DNA of 64,000 nucleotides from Rhodanobacter denitrificans (GTDB lineage Bacteria > Pseudomonadota > Gammaproteobacteria > Xanthomonadales > Rhodanobacteraceae): NCBI RefSeq assembly GCF_000230695.2, contig NC_020541.1:1-64000 (forward strand), given 5' to 3'. The notes under the pieces were generated by a model. The model worked only from the letters and a program-made list of their open reading frames with translations, was not told the DNA's origin and did no database searches. A program made the position numbers and the translations under genes. Of the stretch, positions 53,074 to 60,795 are shown one piece after another (the first letter of the stretch is position 1; each line of letters opens with the position of its first letter).

Positions 53074-53367
53074 ATGGACAGGCGACAACCCTGCGTCTAC
53101 ATGCTGGCGAGCAAGAAGAACGGCGTTCTCTACATCGGCGTAACCAGCGACCTGGCCAAGCGCATCTGGCAACACAGGAACGACGTGGTGGAGGGTTATA
53201 CCCATCGTTACAGCGTGCATACGCTGGTGTGGTACGAACTTCATCTCACCATGGAATCGGCGATCCTGCGCGAGAAAACGCTCAAGGCCTGGAAGCGCGA
53301 CTGGAAGATGCGGTTGATCAACGAAGGCAATGCCGAGTGGCGGGACTTGTATCCGACTATCCTGTAA
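53074..53367 (+). CDS. GIY-YIG nuclease-superfamily protein
   Basis: The 97-residue protein is a stand-alone GIY-YIG domain. It has CVYMLASKKNGVLYIGVTSD (the GIY..YIG pair as VYM..YIG), the catalytic-type Arg in LAKRIWQHRNDVVEG, the conserved YTHRYSVHTLVWYE, and the metal-binding Glu region AILREKTLKAWKRDWK. Size and pattern fit the YhbQ/UPF0213-like group. The gene is bracketed tightly by two related paired-palindrome elements (B ends 16 bases before the ATG; C begins 5 bases after the stop). It is an isolated gene, and the arrangement suggests a mobile or palindrome-associated unit. Confidence 0.92.
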   Translation: MDRRQPCVYMLASKKNGVLYIGVTSDLAKRIWQHRNDVVEGYTHRYSVHTLVWYELHLTMESAILREKTLKAWKRDWKMRLINEGNAEWRDLYPTIL

Positions 53368-53372
53368 CTGTC

Positions 53373-53462
53373 GAAGTGCGATGTCTGCCTGCGCAGGCAT
53401 GACGGGCGTGGAGGACGCCATATTTCTCCGCCGTCATGCCTGCGCAGGCAGGCATCGCATTC
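53373..53462. repeat. Paired-palindrome element, downstream copy (units C and D)
   Basis: Unit C (53373-53403) reads GAAGTGCG then ATGTCTGCCTGCGCAGGCAT then GAC. Unit D (53433-53462) is inverted, GTC then ATGCCTGCGCAGGCAGGCAT then CGCATTC. Core bases differ from the upstream copy (TTCC changed to GTC or TGCC), but the outer GAAGTGCG and GTC edges are kept and the interval again contains GGGCGTGGA. Confidence 0.85.
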
Positions 53463-53495
53463 GGCGGGCAACCTGCTATCCAACGGAGAAACCCC

Positions 53496-54119
53496 ATGCA
53501 CCTGCGCAGCGACAGTTTCGACAACGGCCAACCGATTCCCGCCGAGTTCGCCTTCGGCCAGCGCGGCGACCCGGTCGCGCTGTCGGACAACCGCAGCCCG
53601 CACCTGGCCTGGCAGAACGCGCCGTCCGCCACCCGCTCGTTCGTGCTCACCTGCATCGACCCCGACGTGCCCAGTCGCGGCGACGACGTGAACCAGCCCG
53701 GTCGCACGGTGCCCGCCGACTTGCCGCGGGTGGAGTTCGTGCACTGGCTGATGGCGAACATCCCTGCCGAGTGCGGCGAACTGGCCGCGGGCGCGTGCAG
53801 CGACGGCATCACCGCGCGCGGCAAGCGCGCGCCGTTCGGGCCGCCGGGCAGCGTGCAGGGCGTCAACGACTACACCGGCTGGTTCGCCGGCGACGCCGAG
53901 ATGGGCGGCGAGTACCGCGGCTACGACGGCCCGTGCCCACCGTGGAACGACGCACGGCTGCACCATTACCACTTCAAGCTGCACGCGCTCGACGTGGCCG
54001 CGCTGCCGCTGGCCGGCGGCTTCTCGCTGGCCGAGCTGCGCGCGGCGATGGCCGGCCACGTGCTGGCCGAGGCGGAGCTGGTCGGCAGCTACAGCCTGAA
54101 CCCGGCGGTTGCCGGCTGA
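53496..54119 (+). CDS. YbhB/YbcL-family (Raf-kinase-inhibitor-like) protein
   Basis: The 207-residue protein carries the PEBP fold signatures: SPHLAWQNAPSATRSFVLTC with the DPDVP phosphate-site residues, VHWLMANIPA, and YDGPCPPWNDARLHHYHFKL with its conserved His. Bacterial PEBPs have no settled function, and ligand or protein binding is assumed. The ATG follows GGAGA. It leads the plus-strand group of envelope-stress-type genes but is separated by 171 bases from the next. Confidence 0.92.
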   Translation: MHLRSDSFDNGQPIPAEFAFGQRGDPVALSDNRSPHLAWQNAPSATRSFVLTCIDPDVPSRGDDVNQPGRTVPADLPRVEFVHWLMANIPAECGELAAGACSDGITARGKRAPFGPPGSVQGVNDYTGWFAGDAEMGGEYRGYDGPCPPWNDARLHHYHFKLHALDVAALPLAGGFSLAELRAAMAGHVLAEAELVGSYSLNPAVAG

Positions 54120-54290
54120 GAAATCGCGTCTGGCACGCCATGGTCGGCCGGCCCGGACCGCACGTGTCGCAAACGTCGGCATCGCGTGCACGGCGCTGCC
54201 GGCGCCCTTCACACCCGCATGGCGCCGGCTGTGGGTGAATGGTCACGCGCGGTTTCCCCGCCGCCATTCCCTGCAGATGAGGATGCCTTC

Positions 54291-54446
54291 ATGCTTCACT
54301 ACGCCCTGGTTTTCCTGGTCATCGCGATCATCGCCGCCGTGCTCGGCTTCGGCGGCATTGCGGGTGCCGCCACCGGGATCGCGAAGATCCTGTTCATCAT
54401 CTTCCTGATCCTGGCGATCATCGCGTTCTTCCGCCGCGCCAGTTGA
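54291..54446 (+). CDS. DUF1328 small membrane protein (YtjA-like)
   Basis: The 51-residue protein is almost all membrane-spanning: [20 protein letters not shown], a [14 protein letters not shown] turn and a second helix [16 protein letters not shown]. This is the complete DUF1328 pattern and usual length. Such genes are stress-induced in many proteobacteria and occur with YqjD-like genes, as here. A GAGGATG site precedes the ATG. Confidence 0.92.
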   Translation: MLHYALVFLVIAIIAAVLGFGGIAGAATGIAKILFIIFLILAIIAFFRRAS

Positions 54447-54500
54447 CGGCCGGTCGTCGCATCGCGTCTGTGCCACCATGAGTCTTCTCCGGAGCATGCA

Positions 54501-54863
54501 ATGAACAAGCAAGTCCAGACCCCCGAACAAGCCGTCGGCGATCGCATCGACGAACGCGCCGAACGGATCAAGCAGGCCACCTCCGAGGCAGTCGCCGCCA
54601 CCAAGGAAAAGGTGGATCGCGCCGCGGACCATGTCGAGGAAGGCCTGCACCACGCCACCGACAAGGCTGCCGGCGCGGCCCACAAGGCCAGCGACAAGGC
54701 CGCACGGGTCGGCGAGCGTGGCCGCGAGGTCTACGACGAAACGATGGACCGCGCCGACGCGTGGCTGGAGCAGGTACGCGACTACGTGCGCGAGAAGCCG
54801 ATGCAGTCAGTCGCCATCGCGCTCGGCGCCGGCTGGCTGATCGGCCGCATCCTGCGACGTTGA
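54501..54863 (+). CDS. YqjD/ElaB-like (DUF883) membrane-anchored protein
   Basis: The 120-residue protein has a long Ala/Lys/Asp/Glu-rich amphipathic helix (repeats such as KEKVDRAADHVEEGLHHATD and KAAGAAHKASDKAARVG) and a C-terminal membrane anchor, SVAIALGAGWLIGRILRR. It fits the ElaB/YqjD group, whose members bind ribosomes at the inner membrane in stationary phase in E. coli. It starts the YqjD-YqjE-like run. Confidence 0.85.
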   Translation: MNKQVQTPEQAVGDRIDERAERIKQATSEAVAATKEKVDRAADHVEEGLHHATDKAAGAAHKASDKAARVGERGREVYDETMDRADAWLEQVRDYVREKPMQSVAIALGAGWLIGRILRR

Positions 54864-54886
54864 ACGGCGCGGCACAGGGGCCGGGA

Positions 54887-55372
54887 ATGCACGACGAGGG
54901 TGAGTCACCCCGCGCAGCGGCGGCGCCGGATCCGGCGCCGCCGTCGTCTGGCTTGCTGGCCGAGGTCGGCCAGCTCGCGCGCGCGGTCAAGCGGCTGTTC
55001 GGCGCGCAGATGCAGCTGCTGGCGGCGGAGCTGGGCTTGGCGCGCAGCGCGATCTCGTGGCTGCTGCTGGCGGCACTGGCCACCACCGTGGCCGGGGTCG
55101 CCCTCGGCCTGACCCTGCTCGGCTTGGTCGGCGTGCTGCTGGCGGCGTGGTTCGGCTCGTGGATCTGGGCCTTGCTGGTGCTGGCGTTGCTGCAGGTGCT
55201 GTTCCTGCTTGGCTCGATCGCGCTGTTCCGCCGCTGCATGCACTGGATGAGCCTGCCCGCCACACGCAGTGAATGGAGTGCGATGATGCGCGAGACCCTG
55301 CACAAGGCCGAAGCCGGCGACACGGCCGCGCAGGACAACGGACAGGACAGTCAGCGGGAGGAGCGGCGATGA
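54887..55372 (+). CDS. YqjE/holin-superfamily membrane protein
   Basis: The 161-residue protein has a soluble N-terminus (GLLAEVGQLARAVKRLFGAQ), two strong transmembrane helices (WLLLAALATTVAGVALGLTL and WALLVLALLQVLFLLGSIAL) and a charged tail. This is the usual YqjE (phage-holin-III-like) pattern. It is 23 bases after the YqjD-like gene and overlaps the next gene by four bases (ATGA). Role unknown; probably stress or envelope related. Confidence 0.82.
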   Translation: MHDEGESPRAAAAPDPAPPSSGLLAEVGQLARAVKRLFGAQMQLLAAELGLARSAISWLLLAALATTVAGVALGLTLLGLVGVLLAAWFGSWIWALLVLALLQVLFLLGSIALFRRCMHWMSLPATRSEWSAMMRETLHKAEAGDTAAQDNGQDSQREERR

Positions 55373-55692
55373 GCGTGTTCGATCGCCTGGCGAAGGTGCA
55401 GGCCGCCCAGTTGCGCATGCGCGCGGCGCGACACGCGTTGACCACGCCGGCGGCCGCACTGCTGGTGCGCGGCCGCGCGCATCCGCTGACGACGGTGGGC
55501 GCGGCCGCCGGTGCCGGCTTCGTATTGGGCAGCCTCGACGTGCATCCGCTGCGGGTGCCGGGGCTGGGTCCGCTGCTCGGTGGCGGCCTGGCCGAGGTGG
55601 TGGCCCACGGCGTGCGCTTGGTCGCGGAGCTGGGCGCGATGGCGCCGGGTGCCGCCGCTGCGGCGGATGCCGAGGGCGGCGAGCCGGCATGA
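55369..55692 (+). CDS. Small hypothetical protein of the YqjD-YqjE cluster
   Basis: The 107-residue protein starts MSVFDRLAKVQAAQLRMRAA and has a Gly/Ala-rich hydrophobic segment (TTVGAAAGAGFVLGSLDVHP and GPLLGGGLAEVVAHG). Position corresponds to YqjK-type genes of other bacteria, but sequence likeness is weak. It overlaps both neighbours by four bases (ATGA at each end), strong evidence that it is translated. Confidence 0.75.
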   Translation: MSVFDRLAKVQAAQLRMRAARHALTTPAAALLVRGRAHPLTTVGAAAGAGFVLGSLDVHPLRVPGLGPLLGGGLAEVVAHGVRLVAELGAMAPGAAAAADAEGGEPA

Positions 55693-56879
55693 GCGAACCC
55701 GAACAGGTCTTTCCGCCCGCACCGGACGGAGACGTGACCGGGGCCGGCGCCATCGCCATCCCGGCGGAGCCGGCGACGGCAGAAGAGACGGCGGTTCGCC
55801 ACGGGCTGCGCCACTTGAACGCCGCGCGCGGCATGCGCCAGCACCTGCGTGCGGTGCGCATGGTGCTGAACGCACTGCTGTTGCTGGCGCTGCTGTACAC
55901 CATCACCCTGACCAAGGCCTTGCTGATTCCGCTGGTGCTGGCCGCGTTCATCGGCCTGGCGCTGAACCCGATCGTCGCCTTCGGCACGCGCATCCGCCTG
56001 CCACGCTGGCTCACCGCCAGCGTGCTGATGCTCGGCCTGATCGTCGGCATCGGCAGCGGCGTGGGCCTGCTGGCGCAGCCGGCGATCGGTTGGTTCCATG
56101 GCGCGCCCACGGCGATCAAGAGCTTCGTGCCGAAGCTGCGCAGCTTCACCAAGCCGCTGGAGGCGGCCAACCGCGCCACGCAGACCCTGGTCAGCAGCGG
56201 CACCAGCACCCGTGCGGCCGTGCCGCAGTCCGCGCCGGTCTCGATCAGCGCCTGGGACGTGGTGTCGACCGCGCCGAAGGTGCTGGCGGCCGTGCTCAGC
56301 GTGATGTTGCTGGTGTTCTTCTTCCTGATCTACGGCGACTCGATGCTGCGCCGGCTGGTGCAGATCACCCCCGGCTTCGCCTACAAGCGACATGCGGTGA
56401 CCATCGTGCGCGGGATCCAGACCGAGGTGTCGCGCTACCTGCTCACCGCGCTGCTGATCAACGCCGGCCTCGGCGCGATCACTGCCGGCATGCTGTGGCT
56501 GTACAAGGTGCCCGACCCGCTGCTGTGGGGCGCGGTGGCGATGTTCGCCAACTTCATTCCCTACGTCGGCGCGATCGTCACCACCACCGTGCTGGCGGTG
56601 GTGTGCATGCTGTACGCGAACGACGCCAGCCTCGAAGTGTTCCTGCCGGTGCTGACCTTCGCCGGCATCACCGCAGTGGAGGGCAACCTGATCACGCCGA
56701 TGATCCAGGGCGCCAGCATGCGGCTATCGCCCATCGCGATCCTGCTGTGGCTGCTGGTGTGGGGCTGGCTGTGGGGCATCCCCGGCGCCCTGCTGGCGGT
56801 GCCGATGCTGACCTGCACCAAGCTGATCACCGAACGCGTGCGCGGCTGGGAATGGTTCGCGCACATCGTGCAGCGCTAG
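55689..56879 (+). CDS. AI-2E family transporter
   Basis: The 396-residue protein has about eight membrane segments. The family features are ALLIPLVLAAFIGLALNPIV, a periplasmic stretch at about 130-190, LVFFFLIYGDSMLRRLVQIT, and LWGAVAMFANFIPYVGAIVT near the C-terminus. Members export AI-2 (TqsA) or act as Na+/H+ antiporters or general exporters; the substrate is open. It is the last gene of the overlapping run starting at 54887 (ATGA overlap). Confidence 0.92.
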   Translation: MSEPEQVFPPAPDGDVTGAGAIAIPAEPATAEETAVRHGLRHLNAARGMRQHLRAVRMVLNALLLLALLYTITLTKALLIPLVLAAFIGLALNPIVAFGTRIRLPRWLTASVLMLGLIVGIGSGVGLLAQPAIGWFHGAPTAIKSFVPKLRSFTKPLEAANRATQTLVSSGTSTRAAVPQSAPVSISAWDVVSTAPKVLAAVLSVMLLVFFFLIYGDSMLRRLVQITPGFAYKRHAVTIVRGIQTEVSRYLLTALLINAGLGAITAGMLWLYKVPDPLLWGAVAMFANFIPYVGAIVTTTVLAVVCMLYANDASLEVFLPVLTFAGITAVEGNLITPMIQGASMRLSPIAILLWLLVWGWLWGIPGALLAVPMLTCTKLITERVRGWEWFAHIVQR

Positions 56880-57070
56880 ATACGCTCGTCGCAGGGTGGA
56901 CACGACCCGCCGTTCCCCATGCTCCAGCCCGCCACTTGGTCGCCGCCCTGATCATGGGGCCTGCGTCAAGCATCCTGGGTCGGCATGTCACGATTGCATT
57001 TCCTGATGCGTCCTGGTGATTGGCGGGCGGACACAACGACCGCGAAACCAGCGAACTTGAGGAGAATGCG

Positions 57071-57373
57071 ATGAACAAAAGTGCGAGTCTCGTGATGCTC
57101 AAGGCCAAGCCCGGCCAGCGCGACGAGGTCAGGCGCGTCTGGGAGAAATATGCCCGCGACTACATCGCCGGCAGCGCGCTCAGCTTCTACTATTGCTACG
57201 ACGACAACGATCCCGACCGGATCATCGTGTTCGGACTCGGCGATCAGGCCAGCCTTCGGGGGTTCGCGCAGCAGCCCTGGTTCCCCGACTATCAGCGCGA
57301 CACGCACGCGCTGCTTGCCGAGCCGGGCGAGGTCCGCAGCACGACGCCGCAGTATGTGAAAGACAACGCATGA
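57071..57373 (+). CDS. Antibiotic-biosynthesis-monooxygenase (ABM)-fold protein
   Basis: The 100-residue protein has the dimeric ferredoxin-like ABM pattern: SLVMLKAKPGQRDEVRRVWE at the start and YYCYDDNDPDRIIVFGLGDQ in the middle, then FAQQPWFPDY. The fold is used by small cofactor-free monooxygenases and by non-enzymatic proteins. A GAGGAGAATGCG site precedes the ATG. It overlaps the next cupin gene by four bases (ATGA). Confidence 0.85.
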   Translation: MNKSASLVMLKAKPGQRDEVRRVWEKYARDYIAGSALSFYYCYDDNDPDRIIVFGLGDQASLRGFAQQPWFPDYQRDTHALLAEPGEVRSTTPQYVKDNA

Positions 57374-57750
57374 TCGGGTACGCGATGACAGACAGTGCGA
57401 TCAACCTGTGCGACAAGCTCACCCGGTTCTCGGAACACTGGTCGCCCCGCGTCATTGCCGAGATGAATGACTACCAGTTCAAGCTCGCCAAGCTCCAGGG
57501 CGAGTTTGTCTGGCATGCGCACGCGGACACCGACGAAGTCTTCATCGTTCTCCAGGGCGCCATGACGCTCCAGTTCAGGGACAAGGCCATCCCGCTCGCT
57601 GCCGGGGAAATGTACGTCGTTCCCAAAGGCGTGGAGCATCGCCCCGTGGCCGAGCAGGAATGCTGCGTGATGCTGGTCGAGCCACGCGGCGTGGTCAACA
57701 CCGGCGATGCAGGCGGTGCCTATACCGCGCAGAACGACGTGTGGGTGTAG
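57370..57750 (+). CDS. Cupin-domain protein
   Basis: The 126-residue protein carries both cupin motifs: GEFVWHAHADTDEVFIVLQG with the metal-binding His/His/Glu, and GEMYVVPKGVEHRPVAEQEC with the second-motif His. It is a small single-domain cupin whose function cannot be inferred. The start at 57370 is fixed by the ATGA overlap; an internal ATG at 57385 is an alternative. Confidence 0.9.
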   Translation: MIGYAMTDSAINLCDKLTRFSEHWSPRVIAEMNDYQFKLAKLQGEFVWHAHADTDEVFIVLQGAMTLQFRDKAIPLAAGEMYVVPKGVEHRPVAEQECCVMLVEPRGVVNTGDAGGAYTAQNDVWV

Positions 57751-57782
57751 CGCACCCCGCGGTTCATTTCAGCAGCGGGCAT

Positions 57783-58820
57783 TCATGCAGGCTTCTTCGC
57801 GGAAGCGGGATCGGCCGGGGCGGCGTTCGCCGGCGGCGCAATGCCGTGCGCACGCAGCAGGGCCGAGATGTCGAAGCGCCAGAGATTGCGCGAGCCGTTC
57901 AGCGGCGACTGCAGGCGCCGTTGCAGCGAGGCCGCATCGTCGCGGGGTTTGGGGAAATGCACGTCGTCGCGGCGCGCGCTCGCTACGTAGAGCTCGCCGA
58001 ACGCCGGCCCCAGCGACGGTGCGTTTTCCAGCGTGCGGCTGTTGACCTCGCCGCCCAGGCGTGCGGGGTTGCCCCAGCCGCCGTCCGGCCGGCGGAACAC
58101 GATGTAGATGTCGGCGCTGCCCAGCGCGTCGCCCTCGTTGCCGGCGTAGAGCAGGAAGCGTCCTTGCGGGTCGACCGCGGGATCCATGCGGTTGTTCGCC
58201 AAGTCGCCCAGCGGCAGCCGTTCGGGTGCCGCGTAGCCGTTGCCGCGGCGGTGCGCCAGGTAGATCTGGTATGCCTTGCCGGAATCTTCGCGGTGCGCCG
58301 AGAAATAGAGGTCGCCGTTCGCCGCCAGCGACGGGTTGTAGATCATCGCGCCGTCGTTGAGCGCGCCGTCGACGTGGATCGGCGCACTCCATCCGCCGTT
58401 CGGTTGCCGCGCGACGTACCAGAGGTTCGTGCCGGGAAAACGCCGCCCGTTCATCTCGGCCATCACCGGCGCGGCGCCCGGGCGCGGCGGCCGGTTGGAG
58501 ACGAAGTACAGGCGCCCGCCGTCGGGCGACAGCGTCGGTTCGGAGTCGTGCCACCGGCCGGAGAACGCGGCCACCTGCGGCGTCGACCAGCGGCCCGCGG
58601 CGCGATGCGCGACCATGATGGTGTCGTCGGCTTCGGCGAAATCCGAGCGCATGAAGTACAGCGTCCGGCCGTCCGGCGTCAGCGCGGCCGAGGTTTCCTG
58701 CAAGCCGGTGGAGATCACGCCGGAGCCGAGCAGTTCGCCGACGCTGGCCGCGCGCGCGGCGGGCAGCGCGGTGAGCATGGCCGCGATACAGGCGGCGTGG
58801 ACGAGCTTGCGTGGGGACAT
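57783..58820 (-). CDS. Exported PD40 (TolB-like) beta-propeller protein, copy B
   Basis: The 345-residue protein has a signal peptide (about 1-24, ARA). It carries at least five PD40/WD40-like blades with the S/TPDG pattern (LTPDGRTLYFMRSDF, LSPDGGRLYFVSNRPP, VDPQGRFLLYAGNEGD). It is a paralogue of the gene just upstream (58877-59836) and of the truncated copy at 62990-63466. A likely role is periplasmic binding or scaffolding; none is established. An AGGAG site precedes the ATG. Confidence 0.85.
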   Translation of the reverse strand: MSPRKLVHAACIAAMLTALPAARAASVGELLGSGVISTGLQETSAALTPDGRTLYFMRSDFAEADDTIMVAHRAAGRWSTPQVAAFSGRWHDSEPTLSPDGGRLYFVSNRPPRPGAAPVMAEMNGRRFPGTNLWYVARQPNGGWSAPIHVDGALNDGAMIYNPSLAANGDLYFSAHREDSGKAYQIYLAHRRGNGYAAPERLPLGDLANNRMDPAVDPQGRFLLYAGNEGDALGSADIYIVFRRPDGGWGNPARLGGEVNSRTLENAPSLGPAFGELYVASARRDDVHFPKPRDDAASLQRRLQSPLNGSRNLWRFDISALLRAHGIAPPANAAPADPASAKKPA

Positions 58821-58876
58821 GCGGATCTCCTGGCGGATGCGGCTGGATCGCGCCGGCGATGGCGGACGGAGCGAGC

Positions 58877-59836
58877 TCACGGCGCGTGCTGTGCCGCCAG
58901 CCACGGCGCCAGCGACAGCCGCCAGATGTGGTTGTTGCCGTTGTCCCAGGCGCGCATGCGCGCCAGGTCCGCGCGCGCCTGCGCGGGCGCGCGCGGGTAG
59001 GCCACCTTCGCCGTGTAGTTGCTGGTGAAGTACAAGGTGCGGGCGTCCGGACCCAGGTGCGAACCCCACGGCTCGTAGCGGTTCACCGCATCGCCGAGGT
59101 CGACCGGCTTGCTCCAGGCATCGCCTGCGCGGAAGGCGATGTACAGCCGGTCGGGCTTGTCCTTGCCGGCGTAGTTGGCGTCGAACACGATGAACGACTG
59201 GTCCGGCGCGACCGCCGGATCGAGTTCGTGCGCCGCCGGATCGCCCGGCGCGAGCCGCTGCGGCGGCTGGTAGCGGCCCTCGCGCCAGGCGGTGCGGTAG
59301 AGGTGGAACTCGTGCGTGGCCTCGTCGCGCCGCTGGTAGTACACGTCGCCGTTGGCCGCCACGCTGGGCGCGTAGATGTTTGGCGCGTCGTTCACCACGT
59401 CGGGCAATCGCTGCGGCTGGCCCCAGCCGTCGCCGCGGCGGTCGACCCGCCACAGGTGGCCGCCATGCAGCGCCGGCCCGCCGGCCACGTCGGCGCGATT
59501 GGAGGTGTACACCAGGAACGAGCCGTCCGGCGCCATCGCCGGATCGTGGTCCTGCCACTGCCCGGAGAACGATGCGATTTGCGGCGTCGACCAGCCGTTG
59601 CCGACGCGATGCGCTTCCATGATGAAACCGTTCCAGCCCGCCTGTTGGTCGAAGTAGACGGTGGCGCCATCGGGCGCGAAGGTCAGGCAATCCACCCCGG
59701 ACGGGCCGGAGATCGCGCCAGGCGCGAAGATTTCCGGTGTGGCGGGTGTCGTGTCGGCGGCGTGGGCGCCGGCGAGGCCGAACAGGGCCAGCGCGAGGAG
59801 GCTGCAGGCGAGCAGGGGGAGCGGGTGGCGGGCCAT
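58877..59836 (-). CDS. Exported PD40 (TolB-like) beta-propeller protein, copy A
   Basis: The 319-residue protein has a signal peptide (about 1-26, AHA). It has PD40 blades (FAPDGATVYFDQQAGWNGF, MAPDGSFLVYTSNRADVAGG, VAPDQSFIVFDANYAGKDKP, LGPDARTLYFTSNYTAK). It is first of the two-gene minus-strand unit; copy B follows after 56 bases. A pair of 12-base direct repeats (59905-59936) lies 69 bases upstream of its ATG. A related repeat pair precedes the truncated copy C. Confidence 0.85.
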   Translation of the reverse strand: MARHPLPLLACSLLALALFGLAGAHAADTTPATPEIFAPGAISGPSGVDCLTFAPDGATVYFDQQAGWNGFIMEAHRVGNGWSTPQIASFSGQWQDHDPAMAPDGSFLVYTSNRADVAGGPALHGGHLWRVDRRGDGWGQPQRLPDVVNDAPNIYAPSVAANGDVYYQRRDEATHEFHLYRTAWREGRYQPPQRLAPGDPAAHELDPAVAPDQSFIVFDANYAGKDKPDRLYIAFRAGDAWSKPVDLGDAVNRYEPWGSHLGPDARTLYFTSNYTAKVAYPRAPAQARADLARMRAWDNGNNHIWRLSLAPWLAAQHAP

Positions 59837-59904
59837 GCATGTGCCTCGACAGGACGATGGTGCGGTCGAGTCTGCTTGGCGGTGTTGGCGCGTCGCTGCC
59901 GCTT

Positions 59905-59936
59905 TGTGACGAGCGGAGACTCGCTGTGACCAGCGG
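59905..59936 (-). promoter_or_regulatory. Direct repeat upstream of the PD40 unit
   Basis: TGTGACGAGCGG (59905-59916) and TGTGACCAGCGG (59925-59936) repeat with a 20-base period, two helical turns. A related pair precedes the third, truncated PD40 copy at 63575-63606. Such spacing suits an activator that binds direct repeats in tandem. Confidence 0.55.
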
Positions 59937-60006
59937 TTGTCAACGTAGGGCAACCGGTTCGACCTCGTCGCGGACTCGCGGCGCCCCTGACGCGTGCGCT
60001 GCCCTT

Positions 60007-60036
60007 GTAGGAGCGCGCTTGCGCGCGATGCTCTTG
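60007..60036. repeat. Single GTAG-REP unit
   Basis: GTAGGAGCGCGCTTGCGCGC followed by GATGCTCTTG is a REP unit of the family seen at 16540, 24189 and 46167, with internal GCGCGC-TT-GCGCGC pairing. Unlike the others it stands alone, with no inverted partner nearby. Confidence 0.85.
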
Positions 60037-60127
60037 TCTGACCGGGTATCCGGCTTCCTGCGTTGCCTCACCTCGCCGTGGCCCGCACCCGGGTGCGCGC
60101 CCATTGGTGCCAAGCGATCCTTGCACA

Positions 60128-60163
60128 TGCCCATTTCGGGCAATAACATGCCCAATATGGGCA
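60128..60163 (+). promoter_or_regulatory. Tandem 15-bp dyads at the MNT gene start
   Basis: TGCCCATTTCGGGCA (60128-60142) and TGCCCAATATGGGCA (60149-60163) share TGCCC-N5-GGGCA, with centres 21 bases apart, on the same DNA face. They overlap the proposed start codon region of the HTH-containing MNT gene. They are probably its autoregulatory operators. Confidence 0.75.
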
Positions 60164-60795
60164 ACAAGACGAACAGCAGAATCAGCGAAGCAGCGGCGCT
60201 CTACGCCAGCACCAGCTTGTCCGATGCCTTGTTCACCGCCACCCAGCAGCGCGTCCTCGCCTGCCTGTTTGGCCAGCCTGATCGCAGCTTCACCATCAGC
60301 GAACTGATCCAGACTACCGGTGCCGGCAGCGGCGCGGTGCAGCGCGAGGTCGCCCGGCTGGCCGGTAGCGGCCTGCTCGCGGTGGAACCCGTCGGCAATC
60401 AGAAGCGCTATCGCGCCGACCCAGCCTCGCCCATCCATGCCGAGCTGGTATCCATCGTGCGCAAGACCTTTGGCCTTGTTGCTCCCTTGCGCGAAACGTT
60501 GGCGCCGCTGGCTCCGCATATTCCGGCCGCGTTCGTGTACGGCTCGGTGGCCAAGGGTACCGACACCGCTGCCAGCGACATCGACCTGATGCTGGTGTCG
60601 GATGCGCTGACCTATGCGGACGTCATGGCCGTCCTGCATCCGCTGATCGAACGCCTGGGGCGGGAGATCCATCCCACGCTCTACACCCGCGCCGAACTGC
60701 GCAAGCGCATCGCCGCGGGCAACAGCTTCGTGACCCGCGTGCTGGCACAGCCGCGGCTCTGGGTCATCGGTGGTGAGCATGACCTCGCCGCTTGA
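60157..60795 (+). CDS. MNT-type nucleotidyltransferase with N-terminal winged helix (antitoxin type)
   Basis: The 212-residue protein has an ArsR/MarR-like winged helix (ATQQRVLACLFGQPDRSFTI, GSGAVQREVARLAGSGLL). A minimal nucleotidyltransferase domain follows, with AAFVYGSVAKGTDTAASDID, the GSxxxG...DxD metal site, near residues 125-145. MNT proteins neutralise HEPN RNases by AMPylating them. The ATG at 60157 lies inside the operator, so the true start may be a later codon just before SLSDALFTATQQ. It overlaps the HEPN frame at 60779. Confidence 0.82.
   Translation: MGNKTNSRISEAAALYASTSLSDALFTATQQRVLACLFGQPDRSFTISELIQTTGAGSGAVQREVARLAGSGLLAVEPVGNQKRYRADPASPIHAELVSIVRKTFGLVAPLRETLAPLAPHIPAAFVYGSVAKGTDTAASDIDLMLVSDALTYADVMAVLHPLIERLGREIHPTLYTRAELRKRIAAGNSFVTRVLAQPRLWVIGGEHDLAA

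Larger units (their letters stand above)
59837..60156. other. 320-base intergenic region: direct repeats, one REP and an operator
   Basis: This divergent gap between the PD40 unit and the MNT gene holds the direct repeats at 59905-59936, a single REP unit at 60007-60036 and the start of the dyad pair at 60128-60163. No further gene is credible; the open frames are antisense or lack start signals. Confidence 0.7.
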
